Below the pieces are notes generated by a model that was not told the origin of the DNA, ran no database searches, and saw only the letters and a list, made by a program, of their open reading frames with translations. Below, piece after piece: positions 25,246 through 33,007 of a stretch of 64,000 nt of DNA. The stretch's first letter is position 1; each line of letters starts with the position of its first letter. Position numbers and translations under genes: made by a program. Source of the stretch: an uncultured Desulfovibrio sp. (GTDB taxonomy: Bacteria > Desulfobacterota > Desulfovibrionia > Desulfovibrionales > Desulfovibrionaceae); contig NZ_CALUYG010000003.1 of the NCBI RefSeq assembly GCF_944324935.1, forward strand, positions 1 through 64,000, read 5' to 3'.

Positions 25246-26132
25246 CGCACTCCCAGCGCGCGCAGGGCGCAGCGGGCGGCAGAGGCGATGAGGGCTTCCT
25301 TGCGGGCCATGTCCGCGCCATCTGGCGAATGGGTAAGGATGACCAGGAGGATCCGCCGGCCGTCGGGGGATTCCGCGAGGCCCACGTCATGGACGAGGCC
25401 GCCGCTGGAGCCGGTCTTGTGGGCCAGCCGCCAGTCTGCCGGGAGACCGGCGCGTATGCGCCCCGTGCCGGTCGTGCAGGCGGCCATCCAGGCCAGCAGC
25501 TGCCGGCGTTGCGCGGGAGGCAGGGCCTGCCCCGTCAGCAAGGACTGGAGCGTCCGGGCATAGGCAAGCGCCGTGGTCGTATCCCGTTCATCGCCGGGAG
25601 CCGACAGATTGAGTTCCGGCTCCATCCTGTCCAAACGAAAGGTGACGTCGCCCAGCTTTCTGACGTAATCCGTCACGCTGCGCGGCCCGCCGAGGCAATC
25701 CAGCAGAAGATTGGTGGCGGTATTGTCGCTGAAGCCGAGGGAAGCGGCGCACAGGTCGGCGATGGTCATGCCGTCGCTGCCGTGCCCGCCGGTGATGGGC
25801 GACCAGTCCACTTCTTTCTGCGGGGACCAGTGCAGGCGCTCCGTCAGCAGGTTCGGATCGCTGACGGAGCGATCCAGTATGCAGGCGGCCAGCAGCACCT
25901 TGAAGGTACTGCAGAAGGTGAATCGCTCATCACCGCGCCATGCCAGCCTCCGCCCGCTGTCCACATCCACGGCCACAAGGCCGATGCGGGCCTGATGCTC
26001 TTGTTCCAGCACGCGCAGCTCCGCGGTCTCAGCGGCCTCGTCCTGAGCGTTTGCCCTGACCGGCGGGGCGGCGCAAAGAAGCAGCAGACAGCAGCAGAGG
26101 CATGACAGCAGGCGGGATGCCGACAACAGCAT
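25242..26132 (-). CDS. bla: Class A beta-lactamase
   Basis: Serine beta-lactamase, secreted to the periplasm. 296 residues with a cysteine-rich signal peptide (about 1-28). Class A motifs are complete: STFK (Ser75, Lys78; Ambler 70 and 73), SDN at 135-137 (Ambler 130-132), EPELN at 171-175 (Ambler Glu166 to Asn170, in an omega loop close to that of TEM), and KTG at 239-241. Ambler position 69 is Cys as in some carbapenemases, but 237-238 is Ser-Ser, so the 69-238 disulfide of KPC/NMC-A enzymes cannot form. Desulfovibrio is known to carry a chromosomal class A enzyme (DES-1). AAAGGAG precedes the ATG. It lies behind argF, separated by a terminator; no mobile element is visible. Confidence 0.95.
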   Translation of the reverse strand: MLLSASRLLSCLCCCLLLLCAAPPVRANAQDEAAETAELRVLEQEHQARIGLVAVDVDSGRRLAWRGDERFTFCSTFKVLLAACILDRSVSDPNLLTERLHWSPQKEVDWSPITGGHGSDGMTIADLCAASLGFSDNTATNLLLDCLGGPRSVTDYVRKLGDVTFRLDRMEPELNLSAPGDERDTTTALAYARTLQSLLTGQALPPAQRRQLLAWMAACTTGTGRIRAGLPADWRLAHKTGSSGGLVHDVGLAESPDGRRILLVILTHSPDGADMARKEALIASAARCALRALGVR

Positions 26133-26175
26133 GACGAACTCCTTTCCTTATGGAGAGAGAGCGTTGAAGAGAAAT

Positions 26176-26208
26176 GGGGAGCCGCCGCCTGTCCGGCGGC
26201 GACTCCCC
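26176..26208 (-). terminator. Terminator between argF and bla
   Basis: On the minus strand, GGGGAGTCGCCGCC pairs with GGCGGCGGCTCCCC (one wobble pair) around the loop GGACA, followed by ATTTCTCTT. It probably limits argF read-through into bla. Confidence 0.75.
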
Positions 26209-26234
26209 TGCAAAACATGCGACAGACCGCCGGA

Positions 26235-27257
26235 TCAGCCGTAAATGAAGGCGTCCGGCACGTCGGCCAGCGTGGCGACCATGACGGCCTTGATGGTGTG
26301 CATGCGGTTTTCCGCTTCCTGAAAGACGTAGCTGTTGGGCCCTTCGAACACTTCGTCACTGACTTCCATGTATTCGAGGCCGAATCGCTGGTAGATCTTT
26401 TCGCCGATGGTGGTTTCCCGGTTATGGAAGCTGGGCAGGCAGTGCAGGAAGCCGCACTGCGGATTGCCGGTCTTGCGCATGACCTCGGCATCGACGCTGT
26501 AGGGCGTCAGCAGATTAATACGCTCCTGCCAGACTTCATCCGGCTCGCCCATGGACACCCAGACGTCGGAATAGAGGAAATCGCAGCCGTGTACGCCCTC
26601 TTCCACGCTTTCGGTACGGGTGATGCGCGCGCCGGTCTTTTCGGCGATGGCGCAGGCCGTCTGGTAGACCTCATCCGACGTCCAGAGGGGGCGCGGGGCC
26701 ACGGAGCGGAAGTCCAGCCCCAGCATGGCGCAGCAGACCATGAGCGAATTGCCCATATTGTAACGGGCGTCGCCAAGATAGGCCAGCGTCTGCTCCCGCA
26801 GGGGCTTGGTGCAGCACTCGCGCATGGTCAGCATGTCGGCCAGCATCTGGGTGGGATGCCATTCATTGGTCAGGCCGTTCCAGACCGGCACGGAGGCATA
26901 GGAAGCCAGCCGCTCCACGATGTCCTGACCGAAGCCGCGGTATTCGATGCCGTCATAAAAACCGGAGAGCACGCGGGCCGTATCGGCCATGGATTCCTTT
27001 TTGCCCATCTGGGAGCCCGAGGGGCCAAGATAGGTTGTAGAAGCGCCCTGGTCATGCGCGCCCACCTCGAAGGAGCAGCGCGTGCGCGTGGAGTCCTTTT
27101 CAAACAGAAGGACGATGTTCTTCCCTTCCAGAAAACGCGGTTCCCGCCGTTCCTTCTTGGCCTTCTTCAGGGCTGCCGCCAGATCCAGCAGATAGAGGAA
27201 GTCTTCGGGGGTAAAATCCGTTTCCTTCAAAAAATGACGATTGGTCAGTCTGCTCAT
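26235..27257 (-). CDS. argF: Ornithine carbamoyltransferase
   Basis: Makes citrulline from ornithine and carbamoyl phosphate. 340 residues, of the longer ArgI/ArcB-type branch ([24 protein letters not shown]). The carbamoyl-phosphate loop STRTR is at 56-60, HPTQMLAD is intact, and the ornithine site is [10 protein letters not shown]. The start at 27257 follows GGAG; the frame runs further upstream without family similarity. Either the anabolic or the catabolic role is possible; no arcA or arcC is nearby, which favours biosynthesis. Confidence 0.95.
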   Translation of the reverse strand: MSRLTNRHFLKETDFTPEDFLYLLDLAAALKKAKKERREPRFLEGKNIVLLFEKDSTRTRCSFEVGAHDQGASTTYLGPSGSQMGKKESMADTARVLSGFYDGIEYRGFGQDIVERLASYASVPVWNGLTNEWHPTQMLADMLTMRECCTKPLREQTLAYLGDARYNMGNSLMVCCAMLGLDFRSVAPRPLWTSDEVYQTACAIAEKTGARITRTESVEEGVHGCDFLYSDVWVSMGEPDEVWQERINLLTPYSVDAEVMRKTGNPQCGFLHCLPSFHNRETTIGEKIYQRFGLEYMEVSDEVFEGPNSYVFQEAENRMHTIKAVMVATLADVPDAFIYG

Positions 27258-27582
27258 GCAATCTCCGCCCCTGCGGGGCCGCTCTTGTCCATCCTTTCGG
27301 CGCATGGCCGATCCCCGCTGGCAGGCAGGCTCGCGGGGGATCGCCGACGCCACGCTCCCGACAGCGACCAGCGATCCTGCGGCCGCCGCGCGGAAAATGC
27401 GAAAAACCGCCCGGCGATCCGCCACGCAGTTCGTTTTCCGGCGACTCCGGCCCGCAACAGGCCGCCTTGCCGCGCGTAAATTCAATGAACGCTGAACCTA
27501 GCACGGGAAAGGCCCCTTGTCCATGCGGGCGCAGCGCCCCGCCATGCGTACCGCCCGACGCGCGGGATGTATGCGCGTCCCA
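27258..27582. other. Divergent intergenic region argF / phosphatase-like gene
   Basis: Apart from the promoter at 27583 nothing coding is supported here. The stretch is GC-rich with short palindromes (GGGGATCG near 27338). It has one A/T-rich patch, GTAAATTCAATGAAC at about 27477, which resembles half an ArgR operator, but the second half is poor. Confidence 0.4.
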
Positions 27583-27611
27583 TTGCCCACCAGCTCCTTT
27601 ACCGCTATAGT
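27583..27611 (+). promoter_or_regulatory. Predicted sigma-70 promoter of the phosphatase-like gene
   Basis: TTGCCC at 27583-27588, 17 bases, TATAGT at 27606-27611. It puts the transcript start about 15 bases before the ATG at 27633 and rules out the earlier in-frame ATG at 27567. Confidence 0.55.
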
Positions 27612-27632
27612 TTGCGGCAAGGAGATGTGCAC

Positions 27633-29030
27633 ATGCGGAAATCTTCCCCTGTCAGCATCCTGCTGCCTGTTTTGTGCTGCTGCCTGCTCTGCCTGACAAC
27701 AACGGCAATGGCGGCCGAACCGCCCGCCCCTCGTCTGCTCAAGGTGGTGGCCCTGACGCGCTCCGGGGTGAGTGCTCCCCTGCAAAGCGAGGCCATGCTG
27801 GACTCCTGGACGGAACGCGCCTGGCCCAAATGGCCGGCCAGCCGTGGCGAGCTGACCCGGCGGGGGGCGGATCTCGTCAGCGAGCTCTGGAGCGAGCTGC
27901 GTAACCGCTACCTGGCACTGGGCGTACTGCCGGCCAACGCCTCGCCGGCCGCCGTCTATGTGCGCGCCGACACCTGCCAGCCCGCCCGGGCCACGGCCAC
28001 AGCCCTGCTGCGCGGCATCCTCCCGCATGGCGACAGCGGCTATGCCATCGGCGATCTCGCGCCCGACCCGCTCTTCCATCCGGTACAGAACGGCATGTGC
28101 GTCTTCCATCTGGCCGCCACGGCCAAGGACGTTCTGAACAACATGGACGACGGCCTGCCCGGTCTCAATGCCGAATACGCCCGGGAGATCTCCTTGCTGG
28201 ACAGCCTTGTCGGCCCGGCGGATGCGGAATTATGCACGCGCTATGCCCTGCCGCCCGGCTGTCGTCTTTCCTCCATCCCCTCCTCCGTCGCCATTGCCCG
28301 GCAGGGTACACGGGCCTTCATCCAGGGAGGACTCGGCATCGCCTCCAGCCTGACGGACGTCTTTTTGCAGGAATTCAGCCAGTGGCCCAGCGAATCAGCC
28401 GCCTGGGGCCAGGCGGACACCGCCACCATGCGGCAGATCCTGAGCCTGCACAGCGCCGTTTTCAATGCCGTCCAGCGCACGCCTTCCGTGGCGGGCGCGC
28501 AGGGCAGCACCCTGCTCCACGAACTGCTGGCCGCCCTGCAAGGACAGTTGCCGGACAGCCGGGCCAATCGATCGCCCATCGTCGTCTTCGTGGGCTCGGA
28601 CGTGAACATCGCCAATGTGGCCGCCCTGCTGGACGTGCACTGGCAGGCCTCGGGCTATCCCGCCGACATCATCCCCCCCGCCGCGACGCTGGCCTTCGAG
28701 CTCTGGCAGCAGGGCGAAACGCGGGTCGTGCGCATCAAGTTCTTTGCCCACGCGCTGGAGACCCTGCACAGCAGCACGCCCTTTGAAGATGAGGAAAGCC
28801 TTGCCGCCTTCACCGTCCGGCTGGGCAAAAACGGCGACTCCACCCTGCCGTATGCGGCCTTTGCCGCACGGGCGCGTGAGGCCGTCCGCAAGGACTGCGT
28901 CTTTACGGGGCTCGTCCTGCCGCATGTCGTGGCCGCAGCGTCCGAAGGGCCTCTGGAAACGCCATCCGCGAAAAAGGATGCCGGTGCGGAGACTGAGACG
29001 GACGATCCTCAGGGGCAACCGCCCCGCTAG
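27633..29030 (+). CDS. Secreted histidine-acid-phosphatase homologue lacking catalytic residues
   Basis: A 465-residue protein with a signal peptide (about 1-28, ending TTAMAAEP). Over about residues 36-440 it follows the E. coli AppA/Agp histidine acid phosphatase layout: WPKWPASRGELTRRGADL, SPDPLFHP-like DLAPDPLFHPV, SSLTDVFLQEF, LSLHSAVFNAVQRTP, and FELWQQGETRVVRIKF. The catalytic sites are altered, however. RHGxRxP reads RSGVSAP (nucleophile His to Ser44, Arg to Ser47), the HD motif reads SD (Ser322-Asp323), and the third Arg region reads QPAR instead of xRTx. It is probably a periplasmic pseudoenzyme, perhaps binding phosphorylated ligands. AAGGAG precedes the start. It is monocistronic, with repeat sequences behind it. 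Confidence 0.75.
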   Translation: MRKSSPVSILLPVLCCCLLCLTTTAMAAEPPAPRLLKVVALTRSGVSAPLQSEAMLDSWTERAWPKWPASRGELTRRGADLVSELWSELRNRYLALGVLPANASPAAVYVRADTCQPARATATALLRGILPHGDSGYAIGDLAPDPLFHPVQNGMCVFHLAATAKDVLNNMDDGLPGLNAEYAREISLLDSLVGPADAELCTRYALPPGCRLSSIPSSVAIARQGTRAFIQGGLGIASSLTDVFLQEFSQWPSESAAWGQADTATMRQILSLHSAVFNAVQRTPSVAGAQGSTLLHELLAALQGQLPDSRANRSPIVVFVGSDVNIANVAALLDVHWQASGYPADIIPPAATLAFELWQQGETRVVRIKFFAHALETLHSSTPFEDEESLAAFTVRLGKNGDSTLPYAAFAARAREAVRKDCVFTGLVLPHVVAAASEGPLETPSAKKDAGAETETDDPQGQPPR

Positions 29031-29490
29031 GGCGTATTGGCATAGATATTACAAATAATTTCGATAGATAAAATAAACGACCCGTACACGCTCCGCTTTT
29101 CGTTGAGGGCGGGGCGTCTCGTGTCTCCGACGTTTCCCCGGGAAAAGCGCGCTGAGGAAGGGATGGTTTGGGGGAAGGATGCCGAGGAGCCTTTTCCCGC
29201 TCCGCTGCGAAAAGGCGGGTCCCCCGCGCAGACGGTACGCGCAGACGGTAACCGAAAGGCGTCCCGCAGGGACGTGCCCGTCAGGCGACGCGGGGCCTTG
29301 CGGACATCGCCAGCAGGGCAAAGGGGTTTCTTCTCCCGCAAAAAAACGTAATGAGTCCTGAGCCTGGGACCTGGGCACGCTTTCCGCATGTGGGGGAGGT
29401 GTGATATATTTTGCCGGGCTCAGCATGCCCTATGGGTCGCGCTCTCTGGCGGCAGACCGCCCGGGAGCGTTGCCCGCCTTCCCTGAGCGA
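29031..29490. other. Long gene-free stretch with repeat sequences
   Basis: No credible gene. Its first half (29050-29180) is homologous to 49055-49195 behind the FkbM gene: an A/T-rich head with ATAGATAAAATAAA, the block CCGTACACGCTCC, a GC-rich link, and the right half of the hairpin repeat. The second half (29181-29490) has further palindromic, low-complexity GC-rich sequence (GCGCAGACGGTA occurs twice near 29226 and 29240) and looks like eroded intergenic DNA. Confidence 0.6.
29050..29180 (-). repeat. Intergenic hairpin repeat, copy C (partial, with AT-rich head)
   Basis: Inverted relative to copies A, B and D. Complementary-strand reading gives CCTTCCCCC, then CCATCCCTTCC, then CAGCGCGCTTTT (29132-29180), that is, only the right half of the unit. 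The adjoining 29050-29131 matches the same region of copy E. The left hairpin arm is absent or degraded. Confidence 0.7.
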
Positions 29491-29491
29491 T

Positions 29492-29526
29492 AAAACGGCG
29501 GCAGCCTTTTTCGGGCTGCCGCCGTT
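29492..29526 (-). terminator. Rho-independent terminator of uraA
   Basis: Read on the minus strand: AACGGCGGCAGCC, 7-base loop, GGCTGCCGCCGTT, then TT. A perfect 13-bp stem 58 bases past the uraA stop. Confidence 0.9.
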
Positions 29527-29584
29527 GGCGTCTCGCGTGCGTGTCCGTCCCTGTGGACGGCAGATGAGGGACCGTCCGTCCGGC

Positions 29585-30847
29585 TCAGTCGCGCGGGTTG
29601 TCGCGCGGCAGCACCAGATTGAGCAGAACGCCGGTGACCGCCGCAAGGCCGATGCCCGCCAGCGTGAAGGAGCCGAAATCGAACTGCATGCCCCCCACGC
29701 CGAAAATGATGATCAGGGCCACGATGACCATGTTGCGGGGCTGGAGCAGGTCATGCCCCGCCCGCACCAGCGTGTTCAGGCCCACCACCATGATGGCCCC
29801 GAACAGCAGGATCATAATCCCTCCCATGACCGGCGCGGGGATGCAGTTCAGGAACGCGCCCACCTTGGCCACGAAGGACAGCAGGATGGAGCAGATGGCC
29901 GCCCAGGTCATAACGGCGGGATTGAAGGCCCGCGTCAGCGTCACGGCCCCGGTCACTTCGGAATATGTGGTATTGGGCGGTCCCCCCAGCGCGCAGGCGG
30001 CCATAGTGGCCAGCCCGTCGCCCAGCATGGTGTTCTTGATGCCCGGATCCCGCAGGAAGTCCTTGCCCGTTACCGAGCTGATGGCGATGATGTCGCCGAA
30101 ATGCTCGATGGCCGGCGCCACGGTAATGGGGATGATGAAGAGCATGGGCTCCCAGGAGAATTGCGGCAGCACGAAGTCAGGCAGGCCGAACCACGGTGCG
30201 ACATGCACGGCCTCCCAGTTGCCGACCCCGAGGCCGAGCGCCACCAGCAGCCCCACGGCGATGCCGCAGAGAATGGGGACCAGCCGCAGCAGGCCGCGCC
30301 CCAGCAGAGACACCACCACCGTCGTCAGCAGGGCCGACATGGACAGCGCCAGCGCCGTGCTCCGGGGAATGAGCTGCTGTGTGCCGTCACCGGAGAGCCC
30401 CAGCGCCATCTTGACGGCCACCGGCGCCAGCACGAGCCCGATGACCATGATGACCGGGCCGGTCACTATGGGCGGCAGGATGCGCAGGATGACGGCCGTG
30501 CCCCGAAAGCGGATGAGCGTGCTCAGGGCCACATAGAGCAGACCGGAAAAGATGAGCGCCCCCATCGTCTGCGGGACGCCCCAGGTTTTCACGCCATACA
30601 TGATGGGCGCGATGAAGGCAAAGGAGGAGGCCAGGAAAATGGGAACCTTGCCGCGCGTCACCAGCTGAAAGATCAGCGTGCCGACACCCGCGGTGAAGAA
30701 GGCCACATTGCTGTCCAGACCGGTCAGCAGCGGCACCAGCACCAGCGCGCCGAAGGCCACAAAGAGCATCTGTGCGCCGAGCAGCGCTTCCCGCAGGCGA
30801 AAGACATAGCGGCAGGGATCGTCATGGGCGGTCGTGGCGTGCATCAC
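29585..30847 (-). CDS. uraA: Uracil permease (NCS2 family)
   Basis: Inner-membrane uracil:proton symporter of the nucleobase-cation symporter-2 family. 420 residues with about 14 hydrophobic segments. The substrate-site motifs are VAPAIEHFGDIIAISSVTG (membrane segment 8 with the key Glu-His) and GGPPNTTYSEVTGAVTLTR (segment 10). It lies 11 bases behind upp, so uptake and salvage are co-transcribed and share the promoter at 31532. Confidence 0.95.
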   Translation of the reverse strand: MMHATTAHDDPCRYVFRLREALLGAQMLFVAFGALVLVPLLTGLDSNVAFFTAGVGTLIFQLVTRGKVPIFLASSFAFIAPIMYGVKTWGVPQTMGALIFSGLLYVALSTLIRFRGTAVILRILPPIVTGPVIMVIGLVLAPVAVKMALGLSGDGTQQLIPRSTALALSMSALLTTVVVSLLGRGLLRLVPILCGIAVGLLVALGLGVGNWEAVHVAPWFGLPDFVLPQFSWEPMLFIIPITVAPAIEHFGDIIAISSVTGKDFLRDPGIKNTMLGDGLATMAACALGGPPNTTYSEVTGAVTLTRAFNPAVMTWAAICSILLSFVAKVGAFLNCIPAPVMGGIMILLFGAIMVVGLNTLVRAGHDLLQPRNMVIVALIIIFGVGGMQFDFGSFTLAGIGLAAVTGVLLNLVLPRDNPRD

Positions 30848-30858
30848 GTCTCCCGTTG

Positions 30859-31485
30859 CTATTTCGTGCCGAAGATGCGATCGCCCGCGTCGCCCAGCCC
30901 GGGGATGATGTAGCCGTGCTCATTCAGGTGACTGTCCACGGCGGCGGTATAGATGTCCACGTCGGGATGCGCCTGCTGCAGGCGGGCGATGCCTTCCGGG
31001 GCGCAGACGAGGTTGATGCTGCACATCTGACGGCAGCCCCGCTTCTTCAGCAGGTCGATGGTGGCGATGAGCGAGCCGCCCGTGGCCAGCATGGGGTCGA
31101 GGATGATGGCATAGCGGTGTTCCAGATTGCCCGCCAGCTTGACATAGTACTCCACCGGCTCCAGCGTCTCCTCGTTGCGGTACAGGCCCACCACGCTGAT
31201 CTTCGCTCCCGGCACCATGTCCAGCACGCCGTCCATGAGGCCGAGTCCCGCCCGCAGGATGGGCACGACCGTCACCTTCTTGCCGGAGATGGCCTCGACC
31301 TCCACCGGCCCGGCCCAGCCCTGTACCGTCAGTTTTTCGGTCGTGAAGGACTTGGTGGCCTCATAGCTCAACAGCCTGGCCAGCTCATTGGCGATAGTGC
31401 GGAATTCGCCGGTTCCCGTGGATTCCCGGCGCAGCAGCCCGAGCTTGTGCCGCACCAGCGGATGATCGACCACATGCACAGCCAT
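30859..31485 (-). CDS. upp: Uracil phosphoribosyltransferase
   Basis: Makes UMP from uracil and phosphoribosyl pyrophosphate. 208 residues, family length. The ribose-phosphate loop reads [15 protein letters not shown] and the uracil-binding C-terminus [18 protein letters not shown]. The N-terminus ([22 protein letters not shown]) is typical. GAGGAGG ahead of the start is a strong ribosome site. First gene of upp-uraA. Confidence 0.97.
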   Translation of the reverse strand: MAVHVVDHPLVRHKLGLLRRESTGTGEFRTIANELARLLSYEATKSFTTEKLTVQGWAGPVEVEAISGKKVTVVPILRAGLGLMDGVLDMVPGAKISVVGLYRNEETLEPVEYYVKLAGNLEHRYAIILDPMLATGGSLIATIDLLKKRGCRQMCSINLVCAPEGIARLQQAHPDVDIYTAAVDSHLNEHGYIIPGLGDAGDRIFGTK

Positions 31486-31531
31486 ATCGGCCTCCTCAAC
31501 GTCGTAAAATAGTTATACATAAATTCTTTTT

Positions 31532-31561
31532 ATTTTAGCTTTCCCTTCTTTTGCCTGTCAA
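31532..31561 (-). promoter_or_regulatory. Sigma-70 promoter of upp-uraA
   Basis: On the minus strand TTGACA (31561-31556), 18 bases, TAAAAT (31537-31532). A perfect -35 box and a good -10 box in an A/T-rich patch. The leader is only about 40 bases, so no long attenuator fits. Confidence 0.75.
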
Positions 31562-31599
31562 GGGCCAGTGTGTCCGCATCTTTACACACGGCCCTTTTT
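31561..31599 (+). terminator. Terminator-like hairpin in the upp/mnmH divergent region
   Basis: AGGGCC, bulged A, GTGTGT, 10-base loop, ACACAC, GGCCCT, then TTTT. It reads as a rho-independent terminator on the plus strand, although upstream on that strand there is only the antisense of upp. It may block antisense transcription or end a short leader RNA. The remainder of the gap (31600-31804) is GC-rich without recognisable elements. Confidence 0.55.
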
Positions 31600-31804
31600 G
31601 GCGTAGCATGGCCGCAGGGCAAGGGGATGCGACGGCCCGCCGCCCGCCGCAACGACGGGGAGCCATGCCGCCCCGCTGCGGGACGCCGAAACCGACGCCT
31701 TACGGGAAAACTCTCCCGCATATTCGCGGTGCAGACAATGCGTCCCTGTCTGCACCCCGTCCGCACGGGAGCCTTTTCCCGCGCTCTGTCCCGGGAAGAC
31801 CGTC

Positions 31805-33007
31805 ATGCCAGTGCTGCACCCTGTCGAAAATTTCCTGCGTCTGCGCGATGCCGGCCTGCCCCTGCTGGACGTCCGCTCCCCTGCTGAATTCCAGACGGCC
31901 CATATGGCGGGCGCGCAGAACCTTCCGCTCTTTTCCGATGAGGAACGTGCACGGGTGGGCACGGCCTATGCCCGTGAGGGGCAGGAGGCAGCCTCCCTGC
32001 TTGCTCTGCGGCTGGTGGGCGGCAAGCTGGCCGATATGGTGGAGACGGCCCGGCGTCTCTGCCCCCCGCGGCCGCTGACGCCGGAGGCAGCGGATCTGCT
32101 GCGGAGCCGCTCCGCCCCGCCGGACGACGCCCCTCCGCACGGGAGCGCCGCTCCTGAGCAGGCGGGACCGGCGTCGGCCCGCCGCCATGTGCTGCTCCAC
32201 TGCTGGCGGGGCGGCCTGCGCAGCCGCAGCGTGGGCTGGCTGCTGGAAAGCTGCGGCTTCACGGTACATCTGCTGCACGGCGGCTACCGCGCTTTTCGCG
32301 CTCATGTGCGCAAGGTGCTGGCCAGTCCCCGCCCTGTCCTTGTGCTGGGCGGTATGACCGGCTGCGGCAAGACGGACATCCTGCACGCGCTCGCGGCCAG
32401 GGGAGAGCAGATCATCGATCTGGAAGGTCTGGCCCGTCATCGGGGCTCCGCCTTCGGGGCCGTGGGCCTGAGCGATCCCCAGCCCGGCAATGAAGCTTTT
32501 GAAAACAGCCTGTTCGAGCAATGGCGCGCGCTCGATCCCCGACGCCCCGTCTGGCTGGAAGACGAAAGCCGCCGCATCGGCCACGTTACGCTGTGCGACG
32601 AGTTTTTCCGCCATATCGACAGCGCGCCGCTGCTTGTGGTGGAACTGCCCCTGCCCCTGCGCATCCGCCGCCTGACGGCCATCTACGGCAGCGCCGCCCC
32701 AGGATCCCCGCCGCCTCCGGCCATCGCCGATGCGCTCTGCGCGGGCCTGCAGAAACTGCACCGCCGTCTGGGCAGCGAGGCGAGTGCGCGTTGCTGCGAG
32801 CTGGTGCGCGCGGGACGACTTGACGAAGCCGCCGGCCGTGTGCTCCACTATTACGACAAATGCTACGCGCATCAGCAGGCGCAGCGCGGCGGCCGCCTGC
32901 TGGGACGGCTGACCTGCGATGCGGATGCGCCCCAGGAAACCGCCCGGCGGCTGACGGCGCTGGTTGCGGAAGCTGCCGCCCCACGCTCCGCCGAGGAACT
33001 GCCATGA
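31805..33007 (+). CDS. mnmH: tRNA 2-selenouridine synthase
   Basis: Replaces sulfur by selenium (using selenophosphate) in the wobble 2-thiouridine of tRNAs for Glu, Gln and Lys. 400 residues. The rhodanese domain carries DVRSPAEFQTAHMAGAQNLPLF and the catalytic Cys133 in LLHCWRGGLRSRSVGWLL. The P-loop is at 182-190 (GGMTGCGKT), followed by the kinase-like region (VWLEDESRRIG). A Pro/Ala-rich insert of about 30 residues lies just before the active-site strand. It implies selenium use by the organism; selD is not in the window. Its stop overlaps the next start (ATGA). Confidence 0.95.
   Translation: MPVLHPVENFLRLRDAGLPLLDVRSPAEFQTAHMAGAQNLPLFSDEERARVGTAYAREGQEAASLLALRLVGGKLADMVETARRLCPPRPLTPEAADLLRSRSAPPDDAPPHGSAAPEQAGPASARRHVLLHCWRGGLRSRSVGWLLESCGFTVHLLHGGYRAFRAHVRKVLASPRPVLVLGGMTGCGKTDILHALAARGEQIIDLEGLARHRGSAFGAVGLSDPQPGNEAFENSLFEQWRALDPRRPVWLEDESRRIGHVTLCDEFFRHIDSAPLLVVELPLPLRIRRLTAIYGSAAPGSPPPPAIADALCAGLQKLHRRLGSEASARCCELVRAGRLDEAAGRVLHYYDKCYAHQQAQRGGRLLGRLTCDADAPQETARRLTALVAEAAAPRSAEELP

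Noticed and set aside
25242..26132. Calling the beta-lactamase a carbapenemase because of Cys69
   Set aside because: The partner Cys238 is absent, so the diagnostic disulfide cannot form.
27460..27500. ArgR operator ahead of argF
   Set aside because: Only one half-site-like sequence is visible, and it lies more than 200 bases from the argF start.
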